Shown: positions 31,851 to 44,642 of the stretch, piece after piece
How positions within the stretch are numbered: position 1 is the stretch's first letter
How the letters are laid out: each line of letters begins with the position of its first letter
Origin: Pelobates cultripes
Lineage: Eukaryota > Chordata > Amphibia > Anura > Pelobatidae
Length of the DNA stretch: 64,000 nucleotides
Direction of reading: 5' to 3'
Assembly (NCBI GenBank): GCA_933207985.1
Contig: OW240917.1
Location: forward strand, 242,704,524 to 242,768,523
Translations under genes and position numbers: made by a program
Notes under the pieces: model-generated
Told to the model about the DNA's origin: nothing
Databases searched by the model: none
What the model saw: only the letters and a program-made list of their open reading frames with translations

Positions 31851-33167
31851 TGCAATGATGTGATAAAAAGTAAATATATTCAACCGTAAATAATAAAGTG
31901 TGATCATTTGTAACTGTGTGTAATAAATATATTTGACGGCATGTGATACAGTGTAGGGAGCTGTCTTCTTTAAAAGGGAGACATCTTGTCCCAGGATATT
32001 TAATATTTTTTACTTTTCCCCTATATTTAACAAATATGTTTGTGTGTAAGGCCTGAAAAATAAAATTAAATGTAGAAATTCACACTGCACTATCTAGTTT
32101 TATTCTGGCACTAGGCGCCTCCATCTTGCCTTCCCTGTCAACCATTATTGTAAGCTCTGCCCTTTGCACCTGTTAGCACCATCGAGAGCGTAGAGATCAT
32201 AGTGATGGGACGAGGAAGAAAATGAATGTTTTTGTTTCCCTTCCCCCAGTGTGCACTGACTGTGCCAAGATTGATCTAGATTTTGATGTCAGTTGCTATC
32301 TCTAATATACATTTCAAAGAAAATATGAAAAAAACAACAAAAAAAAACGTTTCCACAAGTAATAGATGATTTTTCATTGTTTTATTCAATGGTGTAATTT
32401 TGCCGAAGAATGACGGCTCCCCCTTAAATAGTCTGACAGCGACAGATGAAGCATAAAACCTATAGAGCAGTGCGTGATAAAGAGATAAAGGCACGAATGA
32501 TACACATGTAAAAATCACACGCAGGATTGTGTTAAAGTATTACAGAAAACATACGTGCGTGCTGTGGCTCATGTCAGTCGCTCATTGCTCTGAGTAAGCA
32601 TAGCTTAGTTATATCTCAGTAGAGATGGTTTCCATGGTAACGGGTTGGATTCATGACATTCAGAGACTTTCTGCTTGACTTGGCTAATCCAAGGGGGAAG
32701 TTTATTTGCTTCCTCCTTGTAATGAGAGCTTAACCATGCATATTCAAAACATACAGCGTGGAAAGGCAACACGTATGACATACTATAAACATACAGGTCA
32801 CCGAGGGAGCGCCCTGTCTATACGATAAATAGGAAGGGAGGTGAACTAGGGTATGTGTATATATAGGCTTTAAATTAAATATTGTACTGCAGGACCCATA
32901 GGTAGTGACCATGTCACAGATATATATACACACATACAAACCTTTATAGGCATCTTCTATCTAATATATATTAATATATTTTTTAAAATGTGTAGATAAA
33001 TATGTAGACAGAGAAAGATGAGAGAGAACGAGAGATAAGAGACAGAGAATACCAGGTTTATCAGCTCATTATCTAATTAATTAATCAAATGGTTCAGGGA
33101 TATCATCCTGCGATGGCATTATTCCCCTTACGGAATGTCCATTATTAATACTATATCTCTTTATTTT
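31851..33167. other. Mostly unique sequence, possible regulatory DNA
   Basis: No gene was seen. It contains a near-palindromic RFX-type X-box at 32628-32641 and little recognisable repeat. Confidence 0.45.
32628..32641. promoter_or_regulatory. RFX-type X-box, GTTTCCATGGTAAC
   Basis: The 14-base near-palindrome matches the RFX family consensus (GTTNCC-AT-GGNAAC arrangement). It sits in non-repetitive sequence, so it is a plausible enhancer or promoter site, but no gene start is visible nearby. Confidence 0.4.
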
Positions 33168-35635
33168 ACTAAATTTCCCTTCACTTTCTCTTTGAATTAT
33201 TTTATATATTAGGAAGTTCTGTTTGTCTCTTCTCTGGCTTAATTATAGAACGCAACGCACATTAATACAAACACCGACACTCTCTCTGTCCCTTACATGA
33301 CATTACACACTGCACTCTCTCCGTCTCTTAGATAACATTACACACTGCACTCTCTCTGTCTCTTACATAACATTACACACTGCACTCTCTCTGCTTCTTT
33401 ACTAAATTTCCCTACTGCACTTTCTCTTTGAATTATTTTATATATTAGGAAGTTCTGTTTGTCTCTTCTCTGGCTTAATTATAGAACGCAACGCACATTA
33501 ATACAAACACCGACACTCTCTCTGTCCCTTACATGACATTACACACTGCACTCTCTCCGTCTCTTAGATAACATTACACACTGCACTCTCTCTGTCTCTT
33601 ACATAACATTACACACTGCACTCTCTCTGCTTCTTAGATAACATTACATACTGCACTCTCTCCGTCTCTTACATAACATTACATACTGCACTCTCTCTGC
33701 ATCTTAGATAACATTACATACTGCACTCTCTCTGCATCTTAGATAACATTACATACTGCACTCTCTCTGTCCCTTACATAACATTACATACTGGACTCTC
33801 TCTGCATCTTAGATAACATTACATACTGCACTCTCTCTGCTTCTTACATAACATTACACACTGCACTCTCTCTGCTTCTTAGATAACATTACATACTGCA
33901 CTCTCTCTGTCCCTTACATAACATTACATACTGCACTCTCTCTGCTTCTTAGAAAACATTACATACTGCACTCTCTCTGCTTCTTAGATAATATTACATA
34001 CTGCACTCTCTCTGCTTCTTAGGTAACATTACATACTGCACTCTATCTGCCTCTTACATAACATTACATACTGGACTCTCTCTGCTTCTTAGATAACATT
34101 ACACACTGCACTCTCTCTGTCCCTTATATAACATTACATACTGCACTCTCTCTGCTTCTTAGATAACATTACATACTGCACTCTCTCTGTCCCTTACATA
34201 ACATTACATACTGCACTCTCTCTGCTTCTTAGATAACATTACANNNNNNNNNNNNNNNNNNNNNNNNNNNNNNNNNNNNNNNNNNNNNNNNNNNNNNNNN
34301 NNNNNNNNNNNNNNNNNNNNNNNNNNNNNNNNNNNNNNNNNNNTACATAACATTACATACTGCACTCTCTCTGTCCCTTGCATAACATTACATACTGCAC
34401 TCTCTCTGTCTCTTACATAACATTACATACTGCACTCTCTCTGTCCCTTGCATAACATTACATACTGCACTCTCTCTGCCTCTTACATAACATTACACAC
34501 TGCACTCTCTCTGTCCCTTGCATAACATTACATACTGCACTCTCTCTGTCTCTTACATAACATTACATACTGCACTCTCTCTGTCCCTTGCATAACATTA
34601 CATACTGCACTCTCTCTGCCTCTTACATAACATTACATACTGGACTCTCTCTGCATCTTAGATAACATTACATACTGCACTCTCTCTGCTTCTTACATAA
34701 CATTACACACTGCACTCTCTCTGCTTCTTAGATAACATTACATACTGCACTCTCTCTGCCTCTTACATAACATTACATACTGCACTCTCTCTGCTTCTTA
34801 GATAACATTACACACTGCACTCTCTCCGTCCCTTACATAACATTACATACTGCACTCTCTCTGTCCCTTACATAACATTACATACTGCACTCTCTCTGCT
34901 TCTTAGATAACATTACATACTGCACTCTCTCTGCTTCTTAGATAACATTACATACTGCACTCTCTCCGCCTCTTACATAACATTACATACTGCACTCTCT
35001 CCGTCTCTTACATAACATTACATACTGCACTCTCTCTGTCTCTTACATAACATTACATACTGCACTTTCTCTGCTTCTTACATAACATTACACACTCCAC
35101 TCTCTCTGCTTCTTACATAACATTACATACTGCACTCTCTCCGTCTCTTACATAACATTACATACTGCACTCTCTCTGTCCCTTACATAACATTACATAC
35201 TGCACTCTCTCTGCTTCTTAGATAACATTACATACTGCACTCTCTCTTCTTAAGATAACATTACATACTGCACTCTCTCTGTCTCTTACATAACATTACA
35301 TACTGCACTTTCTCTGCTTCTTAGATAACATTACATACTGCACTCTCTCTGCTTCTTAGATAACAATACATACTGCACTCTATCTGTCCCTTACATAACA
35401 TTACACACTGCACTCTCTCCGCCTCTTACATAACATTACACACTGCACTCTCTCTGTCTCTTACATAACATTACACACTGCACTCTCTCCGCCTCTTACA
35501 TAACATTACACACTGCACTCTCTCTGCTTCTTAGATAACATTACACACTGCACTCTCTCCGCCTCTTACATAACATTACATACTGCACTCTCTCTGCTTC
35601 TTAGATAACATTACATACTGCACTCTCTCTCTCTT
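33168..35635 (+). repeat. 35-bp satellite array
   Basis: The unit is about 35 bases ('cattacatactgcactctc' then 'tctgcttcttagataa' or variants 'tgtcccttacataa', 'ccgtctcttacataa'). A 233-bp block containing unique text (from 'actaaatttccct' at 33168 to the next 'actaaatttccct' at 33401) is tandemly duplicated at the left edge. The array is interrupted by an assembly gap, so true length is unknown. Confidence 0.93.
34244..34343. other. Assembly gap (100 N) inside the satellite
   Basis: Exactly 100 undetermined bases, the usual placeholder for a gap of unknown size. Satellite units are found on both sides. Confidence 0.99.
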
Positions 35636-35789
35636 GCACTACACTGATTAACCAATTTTTGTGCTATTTTGGTTCATCTGAATAGCGTTTTTCCCGAAAT
35701 GATTTCATGGACGAAGTTTGTCAGAACCAAAATACCACATTTTGTAAACAATTAAATATATAAAGGGAATCAGCACAGTAAAGGAGCGA

Positions 35790-36078
35790 ACTATATTTAA
35801 AAGGAGAAAAACAAGGACATAGTCTTTAGGGGCAAAGGTTTAAAAATAATATCAGGAAGTATTACTTTACTGAGAGGGTAGTGGATGCATGGAATAGCCT
35901 TCCAGCTGAAGTGGTAGAGGTTAACACAGTAAAGGAGTTTAAGCATGCGTGGGATAGGCATAAGGCTATCCTAACTATAAGATAAGACTAGGGACTAATG
36001 AAAGTATTTAGAAAATTGGGCAGACTAGATGGGCCGAATGGTTCTTATCTGCCGTCACATTCTATGTTTCTAAGTGAT
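35790..36078 (+). mobile_element. CR1-like LINE 3' end
   Basis: A frame at about 35873-35988 reads RVVDAWNSLPAEVVEVN then a KEF..AWDRHKA block before a stop, the typical end of CR1/L3 ORF2. The 3' UTR then reads 'gggcagactagatgggccga' and ends in 'ttctatgtttct', matching the short TTCTATG-type CR1 terminus. Related fragments lie at 44926-45085 (minus) and 49740-49922 (plus). Confidence 0.8.
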
Positions 36079-36089
36079 GGTGGTAATTA

Positions 36090-36255
36090 CCCAAAACATG
36101 ACCAGCTCTTGATTGTAAGTTTGTTCGAGCAGGGTCCTCAGTAGTCTATTGTTCCTGTCAAAATCTTTGTTTGTCTCCTGTGTTGTTAAAGTTCCATTAT
36201 TAATATAGTAAAGCACTGTGGAATTTGTTGGCTCTATATAAATGCCAATAATTAA
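36090..36255 (+). mobile_element. L2-like LINE 3' UTR fragment
   Basis: 'gagcagggtcctca', 'aaagcactgtggaatttgtt' and 'ggctctatataaatgcc' match in reverse the tail of the LINE at 27749-28813. Confidence 0.7.
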
Positions 36256-37318
36256 ATTAATATGTATCGCGTGATATTGTCAAGCTCTAATATCATTCAA
36301 ACTACAACTTTATCCTCCTTGTGTCGGGAGATACTAATTTTCCCCATCCTCTTTTCGGAGTCATCCTCCCAGCACTTTATTAATATATCCTAGATTCCCT
36401 CTTCATTTCACCCTCAAGGGCAGACTAAATGGACCAAATAGCTTCAATCTATTAAAATTATACATGACTCTCCTTATTGTTTATTTTACTTTTACTTTGC
36501 ATCATCCATGCATCGTTCATTTAATCAAATATTTTCTAAATTTTCCTCTGTACTATTGTAATGTATACTATGTTCTGAAAAAGTAGATTGCATTGTGCAG
36601 ATTGAGGTAAACTTCGGCAAGACGTATAACTGAGAAGTGGCCAAAGAACCTTCAAGGACGTTATGAGACATAAGCCTCACTGACTAAATAATAAGCCTAA
36701 GAGTCAAAACAATGTCAAGCATACCAGACTCTGGAATACTGAATAATCAAGCTGAATTTTGGAATCAGGAGAACGTGCAAAAATTGATACATTCCACCCA
36801 ACAGTGACCTGTACGTTGGATGGCAAGGCAGCAGAAAATGCTAAAGCAGTAGGTACCAGGTCAACTATGCACTCTGTTTTATTGTATCTCCATCTTCACT
36901 GTTATGATATTGGTTTTTCTCGAGTCACATTGTCTCAGATATCTGACTTTCTCCTCAGCCTCCTTAATCACATCCATTCCTTCTCAGTTTGCTCTATCTA
37001 AAACATTTCCTTCTCAACCTCCAATATAATATTATCTTCTCCTCACCCTACTTCCAACTTCACTTTCTTCCTGCTTCCCATTCTTGCTCCCATCATCTAC
37101 ACCATCTCTTAAAGTCACTTTTTTCTCTATTGTGTCTTGTGTCTCATTTCCTTCACTTCACTTTCTTCTCGCCCTCCATCACATCACCACCGAATTTCGG
37201 AAGTGCCGAATCGAATTGTCAAAGTGTCGAATTTTGGAAGTGCCGAAGTGCTTCAGATTTCTGAAAAGTGGCAAAACAGGAGATGGAGGGAAAATTAAGG
37301 GAATAATGACAGGAATCT
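36256..37318. other. Intergenic; scraps of repeats
   Basis: A short CR1-like scrap ('gggcagactaaatgg', 36418-36435) and a cluster of 'gtgccgaa/gtgtcgaa' words (37180-37262) are the only structure seen. Confidence 0.4.
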
Positions 37319-37535
37319 AACCCTACCCTTAACCCTAACCCTACCACTTACCCCAACCTTCTTCTAACCCTACCCAAACACCCTAACCCTACCACTAACC
37401 CGAACTCTACCCTTGACCCTTAGCCCAACCTTCCTCTAACCCTAAGCCTAACCCTACCACTAACCCGAACTCTACCCTTGACCCTTAGCCCAACCTTCCT
37501 CTAACCCTACCCTTACCCCTAACCCTACCCACATC
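37319..37535 (+). repeat. Degenerate telomere-like (CCCTAA) tract
   Basis: Repeated 'taaccctaacccta' and variants ('ctaccactaacccgaac', 'cccttagcccaacc') run for about 215 bases. Two blocks of roughly 60 bases repeat the same variant order. It is an interstitial, diverged tract rather than a chromosome end. Confidence 0.8.
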
Positions 37536-38337
37536 TTCATAAATAACCCGGTTTAGCAAATCATGACTCCCATAGCTGTCCATGGAATGATTTTGCAGAA
37601 ATAATTCACACATACTTATAGGCATTTTACATTGAAGGTAGTGATGGGAAATAGAACCGATAACAAATTTTCATTGTTAATGCAAAAAAAAAAAATGGAT
37701 GAGAAAAGAAAATGGTAATCTCTGGAGGCATTTTACAGCAAGTCAGAGAATATTTGCAAACGTCCCTAGTCCTCATACTAACGTCTTTTTCATGGAATCA
37801 GAATGCGTTGTGCATTTAATAATGGGAAACATAGCAATATATTGCTTTACCAGGTATCACTGATTCCTCATGGAATTGAGGAACACATTAGTGTAGCATT
37901 TTGTGAAAGAAAAAAAAATATGAATACTATTTTGTATATATCAGAGGGATTCTTGTATCGTCATTACTTGGAAGGTCCAGTTACAATGAAATATACAAGT
38001 AACATGAAAACACAATCGTTAAAATGCAGAAATAGAATTTGCTTAAAATATAACAAATCGTGGGTACTGGAAGAACTTGAATTGCAGCTTATAAATGTAT
38101 GGGGCTGATATAGAACCAATTGAAATTTTCACTGTTATCACAAATGAGTACATGTTTTTTGCATGAAAAATAAAATCAACATTTAGACTGCTTTTCCATG
38201 CTTAACAGTATCCATAAACATTACAAACATTAATTACTGTCTTGTTCTTTTCTTGTTTTTCTCAAAGAATTCACCTTCACAAACCTATCTCAGTAGCAAA
38301 AATCTGCGAAAGTAGAAATTGTGCATGGACTATCCCA
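37536..38337. other. Intergenic, no gene seen
   Basis: An open frame of about 100 codons at 37803-38108 has no recognisable motif, ordinary AT-rich composition and no supporting context. Confidence 0.45.
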
Positions 38338-38345
38338 CTGCTCAA

Positions 38346-38544
38346 TAGAGATGTCGCGAACCGTTCGCGAACTTCCCGCGAACGGCTTGCCACGGTTCGC
38401 CACGAACCGTTCGCGGCGAGCTCCGGTCAGCTGACACATCCCGGCCAATCTCCAGCAGACCCTCCCTCCCAGACCCTCCCAACTCCTGGACAGCATCCAT
38501 GTTGAAGGCAGCGGGAAGTTCGAGAACGGTTCGCGACATCACTA
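38346..38544. mobile_element. hAT MITE, second member of the GAACGGTTCG family
   Basis: The termini TAGAGATGTCGCGAAC and GTTCGCGACATCACTA are inverted, and the flanks carry an exact 8-bp duplication CTGCTCAA (38338-38345 and 38545-38552). It shares 'cagaccctccca' and 'ctcctggacagcatcca' with the copy at 24614-24963 but is only 199 bp, lacking part of the foldback arm. Confidence 0.9.
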
Positions 38545-38552
38545 CTGCTCAA

Positions 38553-39534
38553 GGGTGTTTTCGAACTCACCTGTTTTCAAAATGTTTTCAATCAGTGCAT
38601 ATCTGCTGGGAGGGTTGACATTAGAATGAGCTCTATGTTCACCCTTAAATCCACTCTGTTCAATCGGCAACATTTTTGCTTTGAGCAAAATCCATGCAAT
38701 TTTCAAGCGAAACTCATGGATATTCTGAGCAAAAACTCTTAAAAGTTCACAAACGAAAATTGTATGGATTTCTCACTATTAATGAACAGACATTGCACTG
38801 CTCAAAACAAACAAGTCTACATTGCGTGTATTTTAGCCATGTAATTTACGTGTAAACATAGATGATACCGTGGAATTTTTCAAAAGCACATAGAATGTAC
38901 TTTTCATGAATATTGCTAACAGACCTAAATTGTTGTGTATGAATGTCTAGAAAACTGCCAAATAAAATCCATTCACTCTTTTCACAGCAAAAATGTGCTT
39001 ACTCTCAATGCCGTCAATCAATAAATGTTAAGGATTGAAAACAATAAATTCTAAAAATATCTACAGATCTACAAGCGTGTAGTATTTAAAAATACTGTAC
39101 ACGTGTTCCTAAAACCTTATATTTAATGTGTAGCTTTACCAGAGCACTGTTATGCTGCATGAATACGAGCTAAATAATCCACAAAGTATATGCTAAGCGA
39201 CAAAAATATTAGCAATAATAAATATACATGTAAACGTGGTAGATAGTACTTAGAGGAACAGTAAAGAGTGCTTGAAAATAGCCACAAAAATTAAATGTAA
39301 TAAATATCTTGGATGCTTCTTAAAACAATGTATACAACACACTGCTTACTGTTTTATTAATGAATTTCATTGTGTAGCGAAATGGAAATTTTCGGTAAAC
39401 CTATTTGGAAGAGTGCTCCATACATTGTTATATTGTTAATGTTAGGGTAAAATCCAAGGGCACATGCTAAGGGGCCTTGAGTCCAGTTGGGAGAGAAATA
39501 ATATTAAAATGTTTAATTTTGATTTGTCAGGATT
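38553..39534. other. AT-rich intergenic sequence
   Basis: Nothing supportable found. Confidence 0.5.
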
Positions 39535-40044
39535 ATCTAACACACAACAGGCAGTACTTAAGAAACAAATAAAAATACACAAAGAAATCCTATAACGTGT
39601 TATCGGACCTTAGAATGGCCGGATTTAACGTTAATATAGAATAGTACAGGACAGACCAAGGTCAGAGAAATAGAATGTACGTAAACGGTAGACAAGCCAA
39701 AAATCAAGGAATACAGAAGTAAGAATAGTCAAAGAAGAAGCCAAGGTCAAAATACACAAGAATCAATAGTAATAACGCATTCTCAGTTAACTAAACTGGA
39801 AACAGGGCAATGCCAACTGGCTATTCTGGGTTTAAGTACCTAAAGTAGGGCTCTGCTTGGCCCGTAGATGCCACATGACGTTGGAACATCAGTGACGTCG
39901 AGCATCAAAAACTACGGGACTTTAAAATGTTCTGGAGCTCAGTCTATAATACTTCCAGACCTGGCTGCTGCTTAGGTACGAGGGGGAGACCCGCGATATT
40001 CCCACGGCTTTGTGAGAAGGCACTGGAACGAGAGGAATGAGACA
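39535..40044 (-). mobile_element. Candidate solo LTR, minus strand
   Basis: On the minus strand the segment ends with 'ccattctaaggtccgataac' and, further on, 'gtactgcctgttgtg' before TCCTGACA. This parallels 'ccattctaaggttcggtaat' and 'tactgcgtgttgggtta' in the LTR at 44643-45387. Both carry ACGTCA/CRE-like sites upstream (39880-39900 here). The possible 5' end at about 40044 has no convincing target duplication. Confidence 0.45.
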
Positions 40045-42239
40045 CTATTTACCATCTTAGGAACCAAAGAAGTGATCATAAACACATTGCTACAAGATCT
40101 TTCTGATAGACTTTTTTTTTTTAAAGGAGTTGAATGTGTAATGAACACCAATTGAATGGATAATTCAACCAACAGATGTGTTTTCTTAATTAATTTTCTA
40201 TTAATATTTTTGAATTACATAAATTTTCTTTTCTTTTTTTTTAATTTGGAATTGATTATGAAGCATAGTTGACTATCCTTATGCTTATTGTATTATTTTC
40301 TTTTTTGGCATATTAGAAATTTAATATTATGTTATTATTTTATTATGCAGTTGGTAAACCAAACATATGACTCATTAACAATATTTGGATTCCACCCTGT
40401 ATCTAAGAAAGCTTGTTTAATCTTGTCTGCTTGCTCCTGGAACATATCCACACCAACATCATTAGACTTCAATCGTATGTCATAAATAAGAAATATTATT
40501 TTTCCACATATGGTGGTGACAGCCAGCCAGATGCAAATAATGATGCATCTTAACCTACTTTGAATATTTCCTAGACATTTGTATTGATTTGGATAATGGC
40601 ATTTAGTTCTATAAAAAGCCAAAGTTCTGTCATGCCAATTAATTCCATCGTACGGTGAAGCAATTTTTATGTGATGATTATACTGTCAGTCCAATGCTAG
40701 GACAGTACTAGGCTATCAGAGGTTAGGTATTAGGCCATAATCGGGTTGTCTAAATAAATTGCAAAACGAATGCAACGATGGTAAGACCATTTGAGTAATT
40801 TTTAAATTGTATTTCAGTTGAAACTTTTACATCTTCATGGTAAGAAAATGACGAAAGATGTGCTCTTCACGGTCTTGAAAGCATAGCTCGAAAAACAATA
40901 TAACTTTGTTAGTCAATAACGTTATAATTTATGCGCAAACTATTCCTGATTATTTCAAAATGTCATCGAGTACAACAGAATATCATTCTAGGCTCTCCGT
41001 AGAGATATTGCTGAAGTGTGAAGCCCTTGTTAAATCTGGAAGCTCTGATCATGAATTATCTAATTGTTTTCTCACCACAAACGCAACAGTCAGCAGAGGG
41101 CTTGTTCGAGAGAGGGACATGCAGCCATCCCTAAGAGCAATAAATCTATACCAGCAAGGAGTTGTTTCCTGCAATTTATTTGCTGTTACACTTTGTTGTT
41201 TTGGGAACCGTAGAACCAGCAACAAAGATTGGGAACTTCAACATCAGTGAGGTATTTCTATTCTTACTTTTTTGCATCATTATCCTGTTCCAAAAATTTG
41301 GTAGCGGCGCCATTTTTTTTTAATCATTCCTAATCCAAAGTAATTTTTTTTGTGTGTCAAATTTCGATCCGGTAGGTGGTCTTTTAGCTCTGTTGTTCAC
41401 CTTTCACGGTATTTAAAATGACTTTGACTTGATTTTGCTGATTATGTAATCAGATATTCTGCTCTGTACCACCCTTTCTTGTGGTTTTAATGAGTCATAG
41501 CTATTAGGATTAACATTTATGGAAAAAGTGTTGTTTTTGGACCAACAGAATAGCTTCAAGGAATCTTTATTGGGCTAGCATTGGAAATAATGTTTATTCG
41601 GGATATAATTATTTCCTTTCCAGAATCGTAAATTGAACCCCTAGACATCCATTCATGGGGTGTTGTTGTAATTAACAAATGTAATGGAGAACATTCTATC
41701 TCAACTTTATTTGAGAAGGTGCACCAGACCAGTTCTGTTGGGAGCACGGAAGTTGGACACTCTCCACTGGTAGCACAGTTCCAGAGAGCCAACTACAGTT
41801 TTTTTGTTTAATACGGAACAATGCTCCCCTTTTTCCTCTGGATTAGAATATTTTTTTTTTATATTCTTGTTCCACCTATGTACTGCATATTTTAAAAGGT
41901 CCATGCCACCAGACTGTACTAAGCCAATGAAACGTAAAAGCACTGACACGTGAGCCAGAATCCCATTTTGCTCAAAGATCAGCAGGCGAACAGTGACAAG
42001 GGCTCCCTTACAAAATTAATTGGTTTATTAATATATTATTAAGAAGAACATGCAGGATAAGTTCACACTCTAATTAATCTATTAACAATCCCCAGAATGC
42101 AAACAGGAATACCTCCATGGAGCAGCTCTTCGTTTTAGGCAGGAACACTTAACGATCCCTAGAGAAATTAGTGAGGAATATTTATATTATTAAAGTTCAA
42201 GTGTTTGTATATTAATAGAGGGAGCCTGAATTAGTGAGC
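40045..42239. other. AT-rich intergenic sequence, no gene seen
   Basis: A 114-codon open frame at 40906-41250 was examined; no family motif, signal peptide or domain could be recognised. Confidence 0.4.
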
Positions 42240-42800
42240 ATGTCAGTCTGAGCTCATTCTTCTACTCTTTTTCTGTAAATTAGACTATAATGTAATTCCA
42301 GAATTAGAAAAGGAAATCTAGTTGTCTGGAATCTCATAAACCTACAAGCAGTTTTAGATCCTATGAAATGATCAACTAGAATTCTGGGGTCAAATATGAA
42401 AAGCCAGGTGTCTGACTTAGAAAAGGTGAACCACGACTCAGAATCGGAATTTTAAATAAATATAAAATAAATGTATCCATAAATAATTAAATAAGATGGC
42501 ACTCTAGGTTTCTTGAAATGGAAAGCAACTGAGGATTCTGGAACAAAGAAAGGTAAGCTTCCAGAGCCATAATATTTTCATCTAGGGTTCTGAAAGCAAG
42601 ACAGGTGAGCTGAAGCTCCCAAAACCAAAAAAGATTCTAAAACACAAAAAGCTACGAAACTCCAGAAAGCAGACAGTGTAAACTAGAATTATTGATCTGG
42701 AAAATAGAAGGAAGTATTGAAAAATAAGAAATTTTATCCTAGTGTTCTAAAATCTAGAAAAGGCTCTTTGCTATTCTAGAAAAAGGAAATTTGAAAAGTT
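42240..42800. repeat. Degenerate tandem-like CTAGAA/TTCTAG repeats
   Basis: Words such as 'attctagaaaaaggaaat', 'tctagaaaaggctc' and 'ctagaattctgggg' recur at irregular spacing. It looks like an old, diverged tandem repeat; the unit length cannot be fixed by eye. Confidence 0.35.
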
Positions 42801-42896
42801 GTTATGGGCAAATGCAAATATTGCAAGTTTTAGAATGAAATGTTGTATTTCTTAAACTGTGTACTTTGTCTTTAAGAGATATTGAAAACTGACAAG

Positions 42897-43733
42897 GTGT
42901 TAGAAATGGAACATATTGTTTTTCATAGATGTTTCTTTAAGCAATAACCTCAGTGCATAATATGTTCGCGCCATTTTGTCCCAGACTAATTACAATAACA
43001 ATAATGCATAAACAAGCTTCAAGGCTATACTACTACTCTTGCAGTACACAATATACTGTGGTAACCCCAAGTTAATGGAACTTCCCCAAATCCGGGAATC
43101 TCCCACGACTGTACACTTACGACTTAGTATAAACAACAGATAAGCTATTCAGACTTTAAGATGCCATCTTGAACTAAGTCAGGAAAATTTCCATGACGTA
43201 TGCACCCTTTAGTTATGGCCTTGTATGTTTGCCAAATTAAGGGAGGTCCTAAAATGAATAAAGTAAAAGAAGTGTTACTTTTTCATATATGAACTACGGT
43301 AACCCTAAAATGGAGACACCTAAGGTATAAATAGGTGTACTTTTAAATGTTAAGACACAGAGGAGAGACTTGGAGACAGACGCTGCTCCATCTTAAAATG
43401 ACAGAGAGGCTGACATGATGACATGTTCAGAAGGGTATGTTAACCTATTTATGATATTTGCAAGCATTTAGTTTAATCTTATAAACTCTGCTATAATGGA
43501 TTTTATATGTCTATATTTATATTTTTATGTAATAAATATCTAAAAGACAAAACTATTGCTTCCAAGACAATCCTTATTTTATATTGTATTCTCAATTATT
43601 TATATATGTTAAATAGAGGATCTCTTACACTAACTATATAAAATTATGGTTAAGATATCTGTATGGTTAGCCCTACTAAGTTCTATGCTTTAAGACATTA
43701 TAGTGGTAAATAAGGGAACCATCTGCGGTTACA
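42897..43733 (+). mobile_element. Possible LTR-like segment
   Basis: A candidate begins TGTTAGAAATG and ends GCGGTTACA. It carries a TATAAATA at about 43325 and an AATAAA about 200 bases later (43530), the order expected for U3-R-U5. The putative flanking duplication (AAGG/AAGT) is not exact, so the boundaries are tentative. Confidence 0.3.
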
Positions 43734-44419
43734 AAGTAGTGCATTTATATATACAGTATATAAATGGTGGTAATGCATATGTGAATTCTAACTGGATCGA
43801 ACTATCCTGTCCAAGTTAATAGGTAATGCTGGGATGTTTCTATTGGGACAAGTACCAGCATATAACAGTCTTTTAATAATTCACTTTATACACTGTTACC
43901 TAGATCTTTCTGCTGAATTTTAAGGAACAATGAGTCCTTTAGGAATAGAGAGCTAACAGATAAACCACAGCCAGCGTTTCTACTGTGTGCTGTGTGTTAG
44001 ACCATCAACTGCCGAACTATCTCGCTTTATACTTATTTATAAGCCTTACGCCACTTGTATATTTATATATGGTACGCGGCATGCAAACTGTATATTTATA
44101 TTCAGCCTTAGATTATATTCCACACTGTGAATAATTGATATGAACTTTATTTAAAATAACCAAGCAAAATAAATGTTCATTTGATATTCAGCCATGCCTT
44201 ACATTATTAATCAATCCAGTGCATTAACTCCAAGCGCTTATTAAACTGCTACACGGTTTCTCTGAATTTATTATTGGACAGGAGTGGCAAAAAGATTCAA
44301 AAAAGGAAGAAGCTTTGCAGAAACCTGTACTATCGCCCATTCATTTAATGCATTTAAGTTCGTGCATGCAAACATTGCACGCACACACACATACGGTTTA
44401 TAGAATGCACGCTACACAC
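43734..44419. other. AT-rich intergenic sequence
   Basis: No gene or defined repeat seen. Confidence 0.5.
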
Positions 44420-44427
44420 ATTTACAC

Positions 44428-44608
44428 CAGTGTTAATTTTGCCGACTAACAATTTTAGTCAAACTTTAGCCGACTAAATTTTTTTAGATTTAGTTGAATA
44501 AAAATAAAACAATTCAGAAGACTAAGATGCGACTACATCTAAAATGGCTTTTTAGTCAAAAGACTATGACTAAAACTAAATTGAAATTTGCAGCAAAAAT
44601 GAACACTG
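44428..44608. mobile_element. hAT MITE with TTAGTC-rich interior, 8-bp TSD
   Basis: The ends CAGTGTTAATTTTGCC and GCAAAAATGAACACTG are inverted, flanked by an exact 8-bp duplication ATTTACAC (44420-44427 and 44609-44616). The 181-bp body is rich in 'gactaa' and 'ttagtc' words. Confidence 0.88.
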
Positions 44609-44642
44609 ATTTACACACACATTTACAAACAAAACATAAAGT

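Noticed and set aside
29117..31907. Many overlapping minus-strand open frames of 80-217 codons with Thr/Leu/Tyr/Pro or His/Ser/Ile patterns
   Set aside because: They are translations of a 30-bp tandem repeat whose length is a multiple of three, so stops are avoided in several frames at once. There are no start context, domains or flanking gene features.
33168..35635. Regularly spaced repeats that could recall a CRISPR array
   Set aside because: The 35-bp units are contiguous, with no unique spacers and no cas genes, in a vertebrate genome. It is a satellite.
37319..37535. True chromosome end
   Set aside because: The repeats are degenerate, only about 215 bp long, and unique sequence continues on both sides.
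40906..41250. 114-codon open frame
   Set aside because: No recognisable motif, AT-rich composition and no splice or promoter context. A frame of this length is not rare by chance in 64 kb.
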